The notes: generated by a model not told the origin, from the letters alone. Positions 7,578 through 16,435 are shown, counted from the first letter of the stretch. The stretch: 21,930 bases of DNA from CAZBJJ01 sp964492245 (GCA_964492245.1 CAZBJJ010000031.1:1-21930), one strand, 5' to 3'. A program made the numbers and translations.

Positions 7578-9545
7578 ATGGCTCAGAATGATGGCCGATG
7601 GAAAAAAGACAGCGATACTAACCGAGAAACGGGACCAAAGGGCCCTTTTGGGAATCTACCCAAGGGGCCGGACGATGGCGAGGGCAAGGGGCCCTTTAAA
7701 ATTTGGAGATTCAGGCTTTCGCTTGGCTCGGTGGCAGCCTTGGTGGCCGTTTTATATCTTGTTAGCCAATTTATGGGGGGAAAACAGAGCCAAGAGCTTA
7801 TAGATTACTCCGATTTTAAGGCCCGCATAGTTTCTGGCGAAATTCGCCGGGTGGGTTTGCAAAAGGAAAATTTTATTGGCTATACCACGGGTAGCGAAAA
7901 ATCCAATGAGCTTTTGTCTCGGGTTGCCAGGCCGGGACAAAACGTCTATAGGACGGTCCCGCTGTACGATCCGGATTTCGTGCGGCTTTTAGACGAAAAG
8001 GGCGTTTCGTATTTTGCAGTTCCCAACTCTGGTTTTTCGCTTTTCGATATATTGCTCTGGATCTTCCCCTTTGTTTTATTTTTTGTTGTCTGGCGATTTA
8101 TGATGAAGCGTCTGGGGAACATGGGGGGCAATGTCCTTTCTTTTGGCCAGAACAAGGCCGTTATTGTGGCCGAGGGCGATATACCTGTGCGCTTTGGCGA
8201 TGTAGCTGGCGTGGACGAGGCGAAAGAAGAGCTGGTGGAAGTTATCGATTTTTTAAAATTTCCCAAAAAATATACCGACATTGGCGGAAAGATTCCCAAG
8301 GGCATTCTGCTGGTGGGTCCCCCCGGTACGGGCAAGACGCTTTTGGCGCGTGCGGTGGCGGGCGAGGCAGAGGTGCCATTTTTTCGCATGAGCGGTGCCG
8401 ACTTTGTCGAAATGTTTGTGGGGGTCGGGGCCTCGCGGGTGCGCGATCTGTTTAAACAGGCCAGGGAGAAGGCACCCTGTATTATTTTTATTGATGAACT
8501 GGATGCCATTGGCAAGAGCCGCTTTAATAATATTGGCGGAAACGACGAGCGGGAGCAGACTCTAAACCAGTTGTTGGTAGAAATGGACGGCTTCGATGCA
8601 ACCAGTGGGCTTATTATTTTAGCAGCAACTAACCGACCCGATGTCCTGGACCCCGCCCTGTTGCGCCCCGGGCGCTTCGATCGCCAAGTGCTGGTAGATA
8701 AACCAGACTTAAATGGAAGAAACTCAATTTTAAAGATTCATACAAAGGACATAAAACTCGACCCAGAGGTGGACTTGGCACAGGTGGCAAGGGGAACACC
8801 TGGCTTTGTGGGGGCCGATTTGGCCAATATTGCCAACGAGGCAGCCCTATTAGCGGTGCGTTCGGGGCGAAAAAAAGTGATGCAAAAAGATTTTGAAAAC
8901 GCTATCGAAAAAAGCGTGGCCGGCCTTGAAAAGAAAAATCGGGTAATTTCCGAAAAAGAGCGGCAAATTGTGGCCTTTCACGAGACCGGCCACGCCCTGG
9001 TTGCCGGCCTTACCCCCGGTGGCGATCCGGTTCAAAAAATATCAATTGTGCCTCGGGGCTATGGGGCTTTAGGCTATACCCTTCAAATGCCCACCGAAGA
9101 CCGCTATTTAATGACCCAGTCGGAGCTTTTTTCCCGGGTCGATGTGCTTTTAGCTGGACGGGCAGCCGAAGAAATTGTGTTTAAAGAAATCTCTACCGGC
9201 GCGGCCAACGATTTAACCAAGGCCACCGATATTATTCGCAGTATGATAACCGACTATGGCATGAGCGAACGCTTTAAAAACGTGGCCCTTACCAAGCGAG
9301 GGGGCGACCCGGCTGCGGCGCGCGAACCTGCCCTTCACCGCGAGTATGCTGAGGCGACGCAGCAGTATGTGGACGAGGAGGTTTCTCGGCTGGTGGGCGA
9401 GCGCTATAAGCGGGTATTGGAGCTTTTAAAAGCAAATAGGAGCCTTTTAGACAGGACAGCGGCCCTGCTTTTAGAAAAAGAGACACTCGGCGGAAAAGAG
9501 TTCAAGGCCATTTTAGAGGGCCAGGAGACAGAGGCTCTAATATAA
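7578..9545 (+). CDS. ftsH: ATP-dependent zinc metalloprotease FtsH
   Basis: A 655-residue membrane-anchored AAA+ protease that degrades misfolded or short-lived membrane and cytosolic proteins as a hexamer. Order: a Gly/Pro-rich cytosolic N-terminus (1-45, unusually long, with repeated GPF), TM1 (about 47-67), periplasmic domain (68-150), TM2 (about 153-173), then the AAA module with Walker A GPPGTGKT (247-254), Walker B CIIFIDELDAIG (301-312) and second region of homology NRPDVLDPALLRPGRFDRQ (352-370). The peptidase domain has the zinc motif HETGH (468-472) and an NDLTKATD segment that supplies the third ligand. HETGH has Thr for the common Ala; both zinc His and the catalytic Glu are intact. 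First gene of a run that continues to pcrA. Confidence 0.97.
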   Translation: MAQNDGRWKKDSDTNRETGPKGPFGNLPKGPDDGEGKGPFKIWRFRLSLGSVAALVAVLYLVSQFMGGKQSQELIDYSDFKARIVSGEIRRVGLQKENFIGYTTGSEKSNELLSRVARPGQNVYRTVPLYDPDFVRLLDEKGVSYFAVPNSGFSLFDILLWIFPFVLFFVVWRFMMKRLGNMGGNVLSFGQNKAVIVAEGDIPVRFGDVAGVDEAKEELVEVIDFLKFPKKYTDIGGKIPKGILLVGPPGTGKTLLARAVAGEAEVPFFRMSGADFVEMFVGVGASRVRDLFKQAREKAPCIIFIDELDAIGKSRFNNIGGNDEREQTLNQLLVEMDGFDATSGLIILAATNRPDVLDPALLRPGRFDRQVLVDKPDLNGRNSILKIHTKDIKLDPEVDLAQVARGTPGFVGADLANIANEAALLAVRSGRKKVMQKDFENAIEKSVAGLEKKNRVISEKERQIVAFHETGHALVAGLTPGGDPVQKISIVPRGYGALGYTLQMPTEDRYLMTQSELFSRVDVLLAGRAAEEIVFKEISTGAANDLTKATDIIRSMITDYGMSERFKNVALTKRGGDPAAAREPALHREYAEATQQYVDEEVSRLVGERYKRVLELLKANRSLLDRTAALLLEKETLGGKEFKAILEGQETEALI

Positions 9546-9591
9546 CAGGCGGTTGACGGGGGCATTAAAAGGACGTATTCTAAAACTTGTT

Positions 9592-10278
9592 ATGGTGCTC
9601 AATCGATATTCAAGAAAGACAGCAACCGCTCGCTTGGCCGCAATGCGCAGGCAGGTAACCGTCCAGGTATTTACCTTGGGCTACGAGGATTCTGTGTGCC
9701 GGGAAAACCGTCAGGCAGCCGAGGAGCTTGCAGAGGTGAGCAACAGGGTCTCGGTGGAAATTCATGAGTCCATGGAAAGTGGCGATCTTATGCGCCGCTA
9801 CCGGGTCGATTCACTGCCTGCAATTGTACTCACCGCCAAGGAGAGCCCCGAACTTCGCATTTACGGCATACCCATAGGCCATAACTTGCCTGCCACCCTC
9901 GATGGGCTGGTGTCCTTGGGGATTGCCGGCGAGTACAAGAGCGAGCTCCTGCCCTTAGTGGCCGGAATTCTGCGTTTAACTCAGGCGCCGCTCACCTTTC
10001 ATTTAGATCTAGCTCTTAGCCGTATGGATGCCAATACCCCCGAAGCAGCAGCAGCCCTTTGGCGGGCAACACTTGCCCTGCATTCCCAGTCGACAAGGCC
10101 CCAACTCCTATCATCCCTGCGCGTTATCGAAGACTTTCCCCGCTGGGCAGTAAAATTGGGCGACCGGACGGCACCGGCCCTTTTCGTAAATGGCGAATTT
10201 GCCCTATCCTGGCCCTTTAAGGACAGCGATATACTTGAATATTTACAACAGTGTTTGAGCACTGTCGAGAACGTATAA
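9592..10278 (+). CDS. Thioredoxin-fold protein lacking a CXXC motif
   Basis: About 228 residues that look like two thioredoxin/glutaredoxin-like halves, as in archaeal protein disulfide oxidoreductases. The first half has VQVFTLGYEDSVCREN, a helix, then the RYRVDSLPAIVL cis-Pro element and a GIPIGH turn. The second half ends with TAPALFVNGEF, another cis-Pro-like element. The expected CXXC is absent from both halves: one Cys sits in SVCREN and another near the C-terminus, so it can be at most monothiol. There is no signal peptide, so it is probably cytosolic. The start is uncertain: a TTG at 9553 (13 residues longer) or the ATG at 9592, neither with a clear ribosome binding site. Its place between ftsH and yhbY suggests a quality-control or redox-sensing role, which is inference. 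Confidence 0.68.
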   Translation: MVLNRYSRKTATARLAAMRRQVTVQVFTLGYEDSVCRENRQAAEELAEVSNRVSVEIHESMESGDLMRRYRVDSLPAIVLTAKESPELRIYGIPIGHNLPATLDGLVSLGIAGEYKSELLPLVAGILRLTQAPLTFHLDLALSRMDANTPEAAAALWRATLALHSQSTRPQLLSSLRVIEDFPRWAVKLGDRTAPALFVNGEFALSWPFKDSDILEYLQQCLSTVENV

Positions 10279-10292
10279 AAGATTGGTATTTT

Positions 10293-10586
10293 ATGTTGAC
10301 AAGTAAACAGCGCGCCTTTCTACAAAAAAAAGCGCATTCAATAGATCCCAGAATTTGGCTGGGAAAGGACGGCCCAACCGACGCGCTCTGTAGGGCCTTG
10401 GACACACAGTTAGACCTCGACGAGGTAGTAAAAATTCGCTTTGTTGCCTGTAAGGAAGAACGGCAACATATTGCACAGACGCTTGCAGAGAACACCGGAA
10501 GTTATTTCGTGCGCCTGGTGGGAAATGTGGCTATTTTTTATCGTCAGTCGAGAATTCCAGAAAAACGGACAATTGCTCTTCCGTAA
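10293..10586 (+). CDS. yhbY: YhbY/CRM-domain RNA-binding protein
   Basis: A 97-residue protein consisting of one CRM (CRS1-YhbY) domain. It starts MLTSKQRAFLQKKAHSIDP, continues with the WLGKDGPTDALCRALDTQLDLDEVVKI core, and carries the later RLVGNVAIFYR strand, close to the family pattern. YhbY-like proteins bind the large ribosomal subunit precursor and act in ribosome assembly. I start at the ATG at 10293, 14 nt after the preceding stop, because it gives the standard N-terminus and length; an in-frame GTG at 10251 overlaps the upstream gene and adds 14 non-family residues. A gene for this family also lies near ftsH in enterobacteria, so the neighbourhood recurs. Confidence 0.9.
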   Translation: MLTSKQRAFLQKKAHSIDPRIWLGKDGPTDALCRALDTQLDLDEVVKIRFVACKEERQHIAQTLAENTGSYFVRLVGNVAIFYRQSRIPEKRTIALP

Positions 10587-10592
10587 GGTGGC

Positions 10593-11300
10593 ATGGTGAA
10601 ACAGCTTTATCTACTTATAATTTGTATTATATCAATTTCGACTGGCTTGTTTGCCCAAGATATTTTAACTGCCGAGCAGTATTTGGCCCAAGTTGGCGAA
10701 CACTACCAGAGCTTAGAGGACTACACCGCTCAAATACGCATTACTTCGGGGCGGCAAACAATGCAGGCCCAGACACTGTATAAGGCCCCCTCCCTAATGC
10801 GCCTCGATTTTTCCAATCCCGAAGGGCAGATAATCGTTTTTAATGGCGATGTGCTCACCGTTTACCTGCCCGAATACCGGGCGGTGCTCAGCCAGACAGT
10901 GCGCACCGATTCTACCGCCGGCGGTACAGTGTTGGCCTCTTCTACCGGCCTGGCTATTTTGCGCCGAAACTATGCCGCCTCCTATAAATACAGCCCCACC
11001 CCCGTCCCGTTGGACGAAGACAGTGCTGCTCAAGACATCGAGCATTCACAAGACCTCGTGGTTAAAATTGTGCTCACCCGGCGCAGCCTTTCGGAAGGCT
11101 TTCGGGAATTGCAGCTTTCGATAGATCCCGAAACCTTTTTTATCCGGCGCATAGAGGGGCTAACCATTGCCAACGAATCTATCCGCTTCGAATTCAACAA
11201 TATAAAAGAAAACATTGGTATCGCCGATGCGCAGTTCACCTACGAGTCGCAGCCATCGGCCAATTTTTATGATAATTTTTTATATCGCAGCAGCGATTAA
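10593..11300 (+). CDS. lolA: LolA-like periplasmic carrier protein
   Basis: A 235-residue exported protein with a signal peptide (hydrophobic from about residue 5, likely cleaved after GLFA near 21) and no lipobox. The mature part follows the LolA/LolB fold pattern: an N-terminal helix (YLAQVGEHYQSLEDYTAQI), then strands with YKAPSLMRLDF, GQIIVFNGDVLTVYLPEYR and a late LSIDPETFFIRRIEGL segment. LolA shuttles lipoproteins through the periplasm to the outer membrane. Spirochaetes are rich in lipoproteins, so this is plausible, but LolA-fold proteins have other lipid-binding roles. Ribosome binding site AAGGTGG at 10585-10591 directly abuts ATG 10593, so GTG 10596 is an equally likely start. Confidence 0.8.
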   Translation: MVKQLYLLIICIISISTGLFAQDILTAEQYLAQVGEHYQSLEDYTAQIRITSGRQTMQAQTLYKAPSLMRLDFSNPEGQIIVFNGDVLTVYLPEYRAVLSQTVRTDSTAGGTVLASSTGLAILRRNYAASYKYSPTPVPLDEDSAAQDIEHSQDLVVKIVLTRRSLSEGFRELQLSIDPETFFIRRIEGLTIANESIRFEFNNIKENIGIADAQFTYESQPSANFYDNFLYRSSD

Positions 11301-11320
11301 TTGTTTGCCTTGGAGGAATT

Positions 11321-12499
11321 GTGGAGTCGCTTGGATTACGATTAAAAGAAGCTAGAGAAAAAAAAGGAATCCCCCTCGAGCAGATTGCCCGAGACACGAA
11401 TATTACCCGACGCTATTTAGAAGGGCTCGAGGAAGAATTGTTTTCAATCTTTCCGGGCGAAACCTATCTTTTGGGCTTTTTGCGCAATTATGCCGAATAC
11501 CTGGGCCTCGATGTGAACAGCATTATGGACCAGTACAGAAATATGAAATTGCAGGAACAGCCCATTCCGGTAGAGGCCCTGTTAAAAAAAACCTTTCCCA
11601 TTAAGGGCTTTGCCCTTGCTCTTATTATCATTGCCAGTTTTTCCCTGCTTGGCATTCTTGGCTTTGTCTTTGTACCTAAAATAATTGCCTCTATCGCCCT
11701 ACCACAGCCTGCGCAGGAAAGCGAGCAAACTCATGCGGAATATCGGCTTTCCTCTGGCTATTTAGAAAAAAGATTTTTTATAAATGATAAGGCAATTATT
11801 TCCTTTGCCGAGGTGGACTTTCCCTTTGTGGTTTCCGCCCTTGGCGAGCGGGTCCACCTGGACAGTCCCGTGGGGAGTTTAAAAATAGAGCTGGCCCAAG
11901 AGGAGTCCATCGATTTAAATGGCGATGGACACGGGGATGTGCTTGTCTTTGTGGCCGATATTTATAAAAATCATCCCGAAAAAGGTGCCTCTCTCCGTTT
12001 TGAACTGGTAAGCAGGGATGCCAGCCCAATTCCCGCCGACAGTCTCTTGCCATCAGTCTCTATTAACGCACCGCCCACAGAATTGACAGCCACTACTTCT
12101 TCCGAGGTAGGCACTGCCGCAGAGGCCTCCTCGGGCCCTGCCAGCACCAGTGCAACGCGGGCGGGCGATAGCTCCAACACCATTTTTACCTCCCCTGGCA
12201 CCGCCTGGCCCTTTACCTTGGAAGCCACCTTTCGTGGCTACTGCATGTTCCGTTGGGAAATCGACCGAAAAGATCGCGAGGAGCGGTATTTTCACAAGGC
12301 AGAAACCCTAACAGCTCAGGCAAAAAATGCAATGCGCCTGTGGATATCCAATGCTTCGGCAGTTAAGCTGGTGGCCATTGGGGGCGGTCGGTCGGTCGAG
12401 GTGGATGTAGGAAGGGCAGGCGAAGTTGTTGTCGTCGACTTAAAATGGGTGCGCGACGAGGATGGACAGTACCGCCTAATTACCGAGCGGCTCGATTAA
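11321..12499 (+). CDS. rodZ: RodZ-like HTH membrane protein
   Basis: A 392-residue bitopic protein. An Xre-type helix-turn-helix (about 4-65, with LKEAREKKGIPLEQIARDTNIT and GETYLLGFLRNYAEYLGLD) is followed by a transmembrane helix (about 94-118), a periplasmic region, a Ser/Thr/Ala-rich spacer (about 245-285) and a C-terminal DUF4115-type domain (about 287-390, with WEIDRKDREERYF and ALRLWISN-like strands). In RodZ the HTH binds MreB under the membrane and helps set cell shape. Longer than the usual ~300-330 residues because of an extra periplasmic segment (about 130-240) holding DLNGDGHGD at 198-206, a calcium-loop-like motif. Start is a GTG with GGAGG (11312-11316) 4 nt upstream. rimO follows 3 nt after its stop. 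Confidence 0.85.
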   Translation: MESLGLRLKEAREKKGIPLEQIARDTNITRRYLEGLEEELFSIFPGETYLLGFLRNYAEYLGLDVNSIMDQYRNMKLQEQPIPVEALLKKTFPIKGFALALIIIASFSLLGILGFVFVPKIIASIALPQPAQESEQTHAEYRLSSGYLEKRFFINDKAIISFAEVDFPFVVSALGERVHLDSPVGSLKIELAQEESIDLNGDGHGDVLVFVADIYKNHPEKGASLRFELVSRDASPIPADSLLPSVSINAPPTELTATTSSEVGTAAEASSGPASTSATRAGDSSNTIFTSPGTAWPFTLEATFRGYCMFRWEIDRKDREERYFHKAETLTAQAKNAMRLWISNASAVKLVAIGGGRSVEVDVGRAGEVVVVDLKWVRDEDGQYRLITERLD

Positions 12500-12502
12500 A
12501 CG

Positions 12503-13900
12503 GTGCTGGTATATTTGGATTCGCACGGCTGTGCAAAAAATCAGGTCGATGCCGAACAGATGCTGGCCATTCTTACCAAAGAGGGCTGGCAGATAAGCGA
12601 AGAGGCAGAGCCAGCAGACTTAGTTATTGTAAACTCCTGTGGCTTTATAGAATCGGCCAAAAAGGAATCGATAGACGCCGTGTTGGCCTGGCGAAATGCC
12701 TATCCGAATAAAAAAATCCTATTGGCCGGCTGCCTTTCGCAGCGCTATACCGACGAATTGGCCCAGGATCTGCACGAGGCAGATTTTCTCTTTGGCAATG
12801 CCGATCTTTCTAAAATTGGCCAGGCTGTTCGGCAAACTATGGATGGAAGTGCCCGCTCGTTGCGCCCTACCTTTGTGCATGGCGAGCAGGAGCAGGCCCA
12901 AAGCGATAGCGCCCTCTGTTCCAGCAATCGGCCCCTACTGTCCTTGCCCGGTTCCGCTTATCTTAAAATTTCCGAAGGCTGCAACAACAATTGCACCTAT
13001 TGTGCCATCCCCCTTATTCGTGGCCCCCTGCGTTCCCGGCCCGCTACATCAATTCTTGCAGAGGCAAAGAGCCTTATTGCACGCGGAGTTAAGGAAATCT
13101 GCCTTGTTGGGCAGGACCTAGGCAGTTGGGGCAGCGACCTCGGCATTGCTGGGGGGCTACCGGCATTGCTGCAAGAGCTCTTGGCCCTGGAAGCAGATAT
13201 ATGGATACGCCTTTTGTACATACACCCCGATCATTTCCCCTACGAAATTATAGACCTCTGCAAGATGAGTGCCGAAAAAAACAGCGGTCCCCGGCTTCTG
13301 CCCTATTTTGATATTCCCTTTCAGCACGCCAGTGCCAAAATTTTAAAACTGATGGGGCGCAAAGGAAGTGCCGAGGAATATCTAAAACTTATCAAAAATA
13401 TTCGTAGCGCCTTGCCTCAGGCCACTGTTCGCAGTACCTTTTTGCTGGGCTTTCCAGGCGAAAACAATGGGGACCTTGCACTGCTGGCCGATTTTCAGCA
13501 GCGGGCCACATTGGATTGGCTGGGCGCCTTTTCCTATTCGCGCGAAGAAGACACCGCTGCCTATAAGCTTGCCGGTCGCCCCTCCAAGCGGCAGACCGAT
13601 GCGCGGAGAAAAAAAATCGAAGAGGCCCAGGTGCCCATTACCTTTGCACAGATGGAGCGCTATGTTGGCCAGCGCATGGACATTTTAATAGAAGAAGAAA
13701 TACAGGGCGATGAGGGCCTTTGGCTTGGGCGCGCAATCTGCCAGGCCCCAGAGGTAGATGGGGCTACGGTGATAAGCTCCTTCGAGCCGCTTACTTTGGG
13801 CAGCATCCTGCCCTGTTACATACGGGCCAGTACAGGCTACGACCTGGATGCCGTGCCTTTGAATATTGAAGAAAACTTGGGGGAGACTGCCGGTGGATAA
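12503..13900 (+). CDS. rimO: Ribosomal protein S12 methylthiotransferase
   Basis: A 465-residue radical SAM enzyme that adds a methylthio group to the conserved Asp of ribosomal protein S12. The N-terminal MTTase domain holds Cys10 (HGCAKN), Cys46 (NSCGF) and Cys77 (AGCLSQR), ligands of the auxiliary iron-sulfur cluster. The radical SAM motif CNNNCTYC lies at 160-167, and a TRAM domain occupies about 385-455. KISEGCNNNCTYCAIPLIRG is typical of RimO rather than the tRNA enzyme MiaB, which normally has a different post-motif sequence. Start is a GTG 3 nt after the rodZ-like stop with little ribosome binding site, so translation may be coupled. The end overlaps the pcrA start by 8 nt. Confidence 0.93.
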   Translation: MLVYLDSHGCAKNQVDAEQMLAILTKEGWQISEEAEPADLVIVNSCGFIESAKKESIDAVLAWRNAYPNKKILLAGCLSQRYTDELAQDLHEADFLFGNADLSKIGQAVRQTMDGSARSLRPTFVHGEQEQAQSDSALCSSNRPLLSLPGSAYLKISEGCNNNCTYCAIPLIRGPLRSRPATSILAEAKSLIARGVKEICLVGQDLGSWGSDLGIAGGLPALLQELLALEADIWIRLLYIHPDHFPYEIIDLCKMSAEKNSGPRLLPYFDIPFQHASAKILKLMGRKGSAEEYLKLIKNIRSALPQATVRSTFLLGFPGENNGDLALLADFQQRATLDWLGAFSYSREEDTAAYKLAGRPSKRQTDARRKKIEEAQVPITFAQMERYVGQRMDILIEEEIQGDEGLWLGRAICQAPEVDGATVISSFEPLTLGSILPCYIRASTGYDLDAVPLNIEENLGETAGG

Positions 13901-16064
13901 CTACCTAGATGTGTTAAATACGGCGCAGCGCGAGGCTGTCTGCCACACTTCTGGGCCCCTCCTTATTTTAGCGGGGGCAGGTTCGGGAAAGACCCGCGTT
14001 ATTACCACAAAAATTGCCTGGCTCATACGCGAAAAAAATATTTCGCCAGAATCTATTTTAGCACTCACCTTTACCAACAAGGCAGCCCGAGAAATGTCGG
14101 AGCGGGCCAGCGGCATTGAGCCCTTGGCCGCGCGCACCATGATTCGCACCTTTCACTCATTTGGCGCCTGGTTTTTACGCCGCAATAGCGAACACCCAGT
14201 GCACAGCCTTTCCAGCCGCTTTGTTATCTATGACGACGAAGACGCCTCTGCCCTTTTAAGCACAATTCGCGAAGACCTTCCCCGCAAAAAAGCCCGGCAG
14301 GTATATAACCGCATTTCCCGGGCAAAGGATTATTTTTACAGCCCCGAAGACCCGCTATTGCAAGAAATCGACCCAACAGATGAATTTAGGGAAATATATC
14401 GGCAGTATGAACAGCGTCTGCGCCAAATTGGCAATGCCGATTTCGGAGATCTTATAAAACTACCTGTCGAAATATTGCGCGAAGACCAGGCCCTGCGTGC
14501 ACGCTATCGCCAGCGCTTTAAATTTATTTTAGTAGACGAGTATCAGGATTCAAATGTGGCCCAGTTCGAACTTCTGCGCGAATTAACCGGCAGCCAGACC
14601 CTGCTCTGTGTAGTTGGCGACGACGATCAGTCTATATACCGGTTTAGAGGTGCCGAAGTGCGCAATATTTTAGACTTCCCCAACCTTGTACAGGGCACCA
14701 AGGTAATTCGCCTGGAAGAGAACTACCGCTCGGTGCAGCCCATATTAACTGCGGCAGAATCGGTGGTGTCGCGCAACGAGGGGCGCCTGGGCAAACACAT
14801 GACGGCGGTGCGCGGCAAGGGCGTTTTACCGGTTTTGGCCTTTGTCGGCGACCAGGACGAAGAGGCCCGCTATTGCGCCGAGCTGGTGCTGCAGTCCAAA
14901 CGCCCCCTAAGTGATTGGGCAATTTTATACCGCACAAATGCCCAGTCCTTGGCCTTCGAGGCCGAGTTTGTGCGCCGAAAAATTCCCTACAAGGTGGTAG
15001 GCTCTTTAAAATTTTATGAGCGCGAAGAAATTAAAGATGCCCTGGCCTTGGCCGCCTTTGTCTCGAACCCGCGGGACGAGGTGGCATTTAGGCGAATAAT
15101 AAACAAGCCAACAAGGGGCATTGGCCCCAAGGCCCAAGACAACATAGTGCTTAGGGCCCTCTCCTATGCTGGCGAAGATTTGGGAAATTTAGAAAGAGCT
15201 ATAGGCGATGCGGCGGTACGTTTTAGCGCAAAGGCCCGTGCCGGTGCCGACGAGTTTTTAAAGACAATTGAACGGGGCCGAAATATTTTAGCGGGTACCT
15301 GCGAGCTGCCCGACCAGGCAAAGGATGTACTTTTACGCTATGGTGATGGATTGTCGGCCTTTATTGCCAGCCTGGCCCTCGATTCCGGCATTGCCGCCTA
15401 TCACCATAGCGACGACGAAGTGGCTGGCACCCAGCGCCTATCAAACTTACAAGAGCTGGTAAATGCCGCCAGTTTGTACGAGTCTAACCCCGATGGCCTT
15501 GCCCTTTTCTTAGAACATATCGAGCTGGATCGCGCAGAGCAGGCAGACGATCTGGCGCAATCGGTAACCCTTATAACCATTCACAATACCAAGGGCCTAG
15601 AGTTCCCGCGGGTCATAATGACGGGCGTAGAGCAGGGCATATTTCCCCGCGACGACAAAACCGACGACGACCTAGAGGAGGAGCGACGCCTGTTCTATGT
15701 GGGTTCCACCCGGGCAAAGGACGAGCTCTATTACACCTCTTGCTCTTTTCGCCGTATATATGGGCGCTCCCAGCTATCTATGCCCTCGATGTTTTTGTAT
15801 GAATTGCCCGCCGATGGCATTAGGGTGATAGGTCGGCGACCCTATGGTTTTGCTTTTACCACGGCGGCCAAAAAGCCCGACAGCGAGCATTGGCCGGAGG
15901 GCAGCCGGCTGTACCACGACGACTACGGCTATGGGGTAATAATTGGCAGCGAAAAGATTGGAGAGGATACAAGACTTATAGCCCAGTTCGAATCGGGGGC
16001 AAAAATAAGCTTTGACCCCCTGCGGCAGAAAAACAGCTTTGTAAAAATGGGAAAAAATGCCTAA
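13893..16064 (+). CDS. pcrA: UvrD/PcrA-type superfamily 1 DNA helicase
   Basis: A 723-residue 3'-5' helicase for DNA repair and rolling-circle or conflict resolution. All SF1A motifs are present: Q motif LNTAQREAV, Walker A AGAGSGKT (27-34), Ia TFTNKAAREMSER, Walker B DEYQD (215-219), III GDDDQSIYRFRGA (242-254), IV EENYRS, V HNTKGLEF and VI EERRLFYVGSTRA. A C-terminal Tudor-like element (RLYHDDYGYGVIIGSE, near 665-685) is the PcrA-type RNA-polymerase contact region. I start at GTG 13893, which has GGGGGAG (13879-13885) 7 nt upstream and overlaps the rimO stop; an in-frame upstream TTG at 13866 lies inside rimO. Naming it pcrA over uvrD rests mainly on that C-terminal element. Confidence 0.92.
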   Translation: MDNYLDVLNTAQREAVCHTSGPLLILAGAGSGKTRVITTKIAWLIREKNISPESILALTFTNKAAREMSERASGIEPLAARTMIRTFHSFGAWFLRRNSEHPVHSLSSRFVIYDDEDASALLSTIREDLPRKKARQVYNRISRAKDYFYSPEDPLLQEIDPTDEFREIYRQYEQRLRQIGNADFGDLIKLPVEILREDQALRARYRQRFKFILVDEYQDSNVAQFELLRELTGSQTLLCVVGDDDQSIYRFRGAEVRNILDFPNLVQGTKVIRLEENYRSVQPILTAAESVVSRNEGRLGKHMTAVRGKGVLPVLAFVGDQDEEARYCAELVLQSKRPLSDWAILYRTNAQSLAFEAEFVRRKIPYKVVGSLKFYEREEIKDALALAAFVSNPRDEVAFRRIINKPTRGIGPKAQDNIVLRALSYAGEDLGNLERAIGDAAVRFSAKARAGADEFLKTIERGRNILAGTCELPDQAKDVLLRYGDGLSAFIASLALDSGIAAYHHSDDEVAGTQRLSNLQELVNAASLYESNPDGLALFLEHIELDRAEQADDLAQSVTLITIHNTKGLEFPRVIMTGVEQGIFPRDDKTDDDLEEERRLFYVGSTRAKDELYYTSCSFRRIYGRSQLSMPSMFLYELPADGIRVIGRRPYGFAFTTAAKKPDSEHWPEGSRLYHDDYGYGVIIGSEKIGEDTRLIAQFESGAKISFDPLRQKNSFVKMGKNA

Positions 16065-16125
16065 AAATACGAACCAAGCCCTGCCTTTACCAAACTCTGC
16101 CCTTGCAGAAATAAAGCATTGAACA

Positions 16126-16131
16126 GATACT
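16126..16131 (+). promoter_or_regulatory. Weak candidate promoter for a leaderless transcript
   Basis: TTGCAG (16103-16108), 17 nt, GATACT (16126-16131). A start site about 7 nt downstream would fall at or one base before the ATG at 16139, which has no Shine-Dalgarno. Both boxes are imperfect, so this is tentative. Confidence 0.22.
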
Positions 16132-16138
16132 AGCTAAT

Positions 16139-16435
16139 ATGGATTCGAGCCAACTCATCATTTTAGTCTCTCGCCTGGCAATTGGGGCGGTGGCCTGTTT
16201 TTTGGCAATTTTGCTCTGGGCGCGTACCCGCGACATCGCTTGGATGTTTATCGTTTTTGGCACTATTGCCTCTTATGCAGACATTGTATATGGAATATTG
16301 CACGTATTCGGCATAAGAATAAACAGTGTGGCATTTAAATGGGGGGGCATCTTCGACATTCTCTTGCCAATTTTGCCCGGAGTCTTTTATATTTTGGCTT
16401 TTTCCGTTATGATAAGTAGAAAATATCGAAAATAA
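16139..16435 (+). CDS. Small integral membrane protein, unknown
   Basis: A 98-residue hydrophobic protein with about three membrane segments (near 5-27, 33-54 and 72-91), an ARTRD loop after the first helix and a basic SRKYRK tail. I do not recognise a family. Its position between pcrA and rplM, followed by a second small membrane protein, matches an arrangement I recall from treponemes, so it is likely a lineage-conserved gene rather than noise (to be checked). No Shine-Dalgarno is visible before the ATG, and no other in-frame start gives a better one. Codon use resembles the neighbours. Confidence 0.65.
   Translation: MDSSQLIILVSRLAIGAVACFLAILLWARTRDIAWMFIVFGTIASYADIVYGILHVFGIRINSVAFKWGGIFDILLPILPGVFYILAFSVMISRKYRK

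Noticed and set aside
7946..8515. 189-codon open frame antisense to ftsH
   Set aside because: Low-complexity Ser/Pro/Thr/Lys composition typical of an antisense shadow; the plus strand encodes the FtsH AAA module.
16096..16109. TCTGC-CCTT-GCAGA hairpin after pcrA as a terminator
   Set aside because: Five-base-pair stem with no T-run; too weak.
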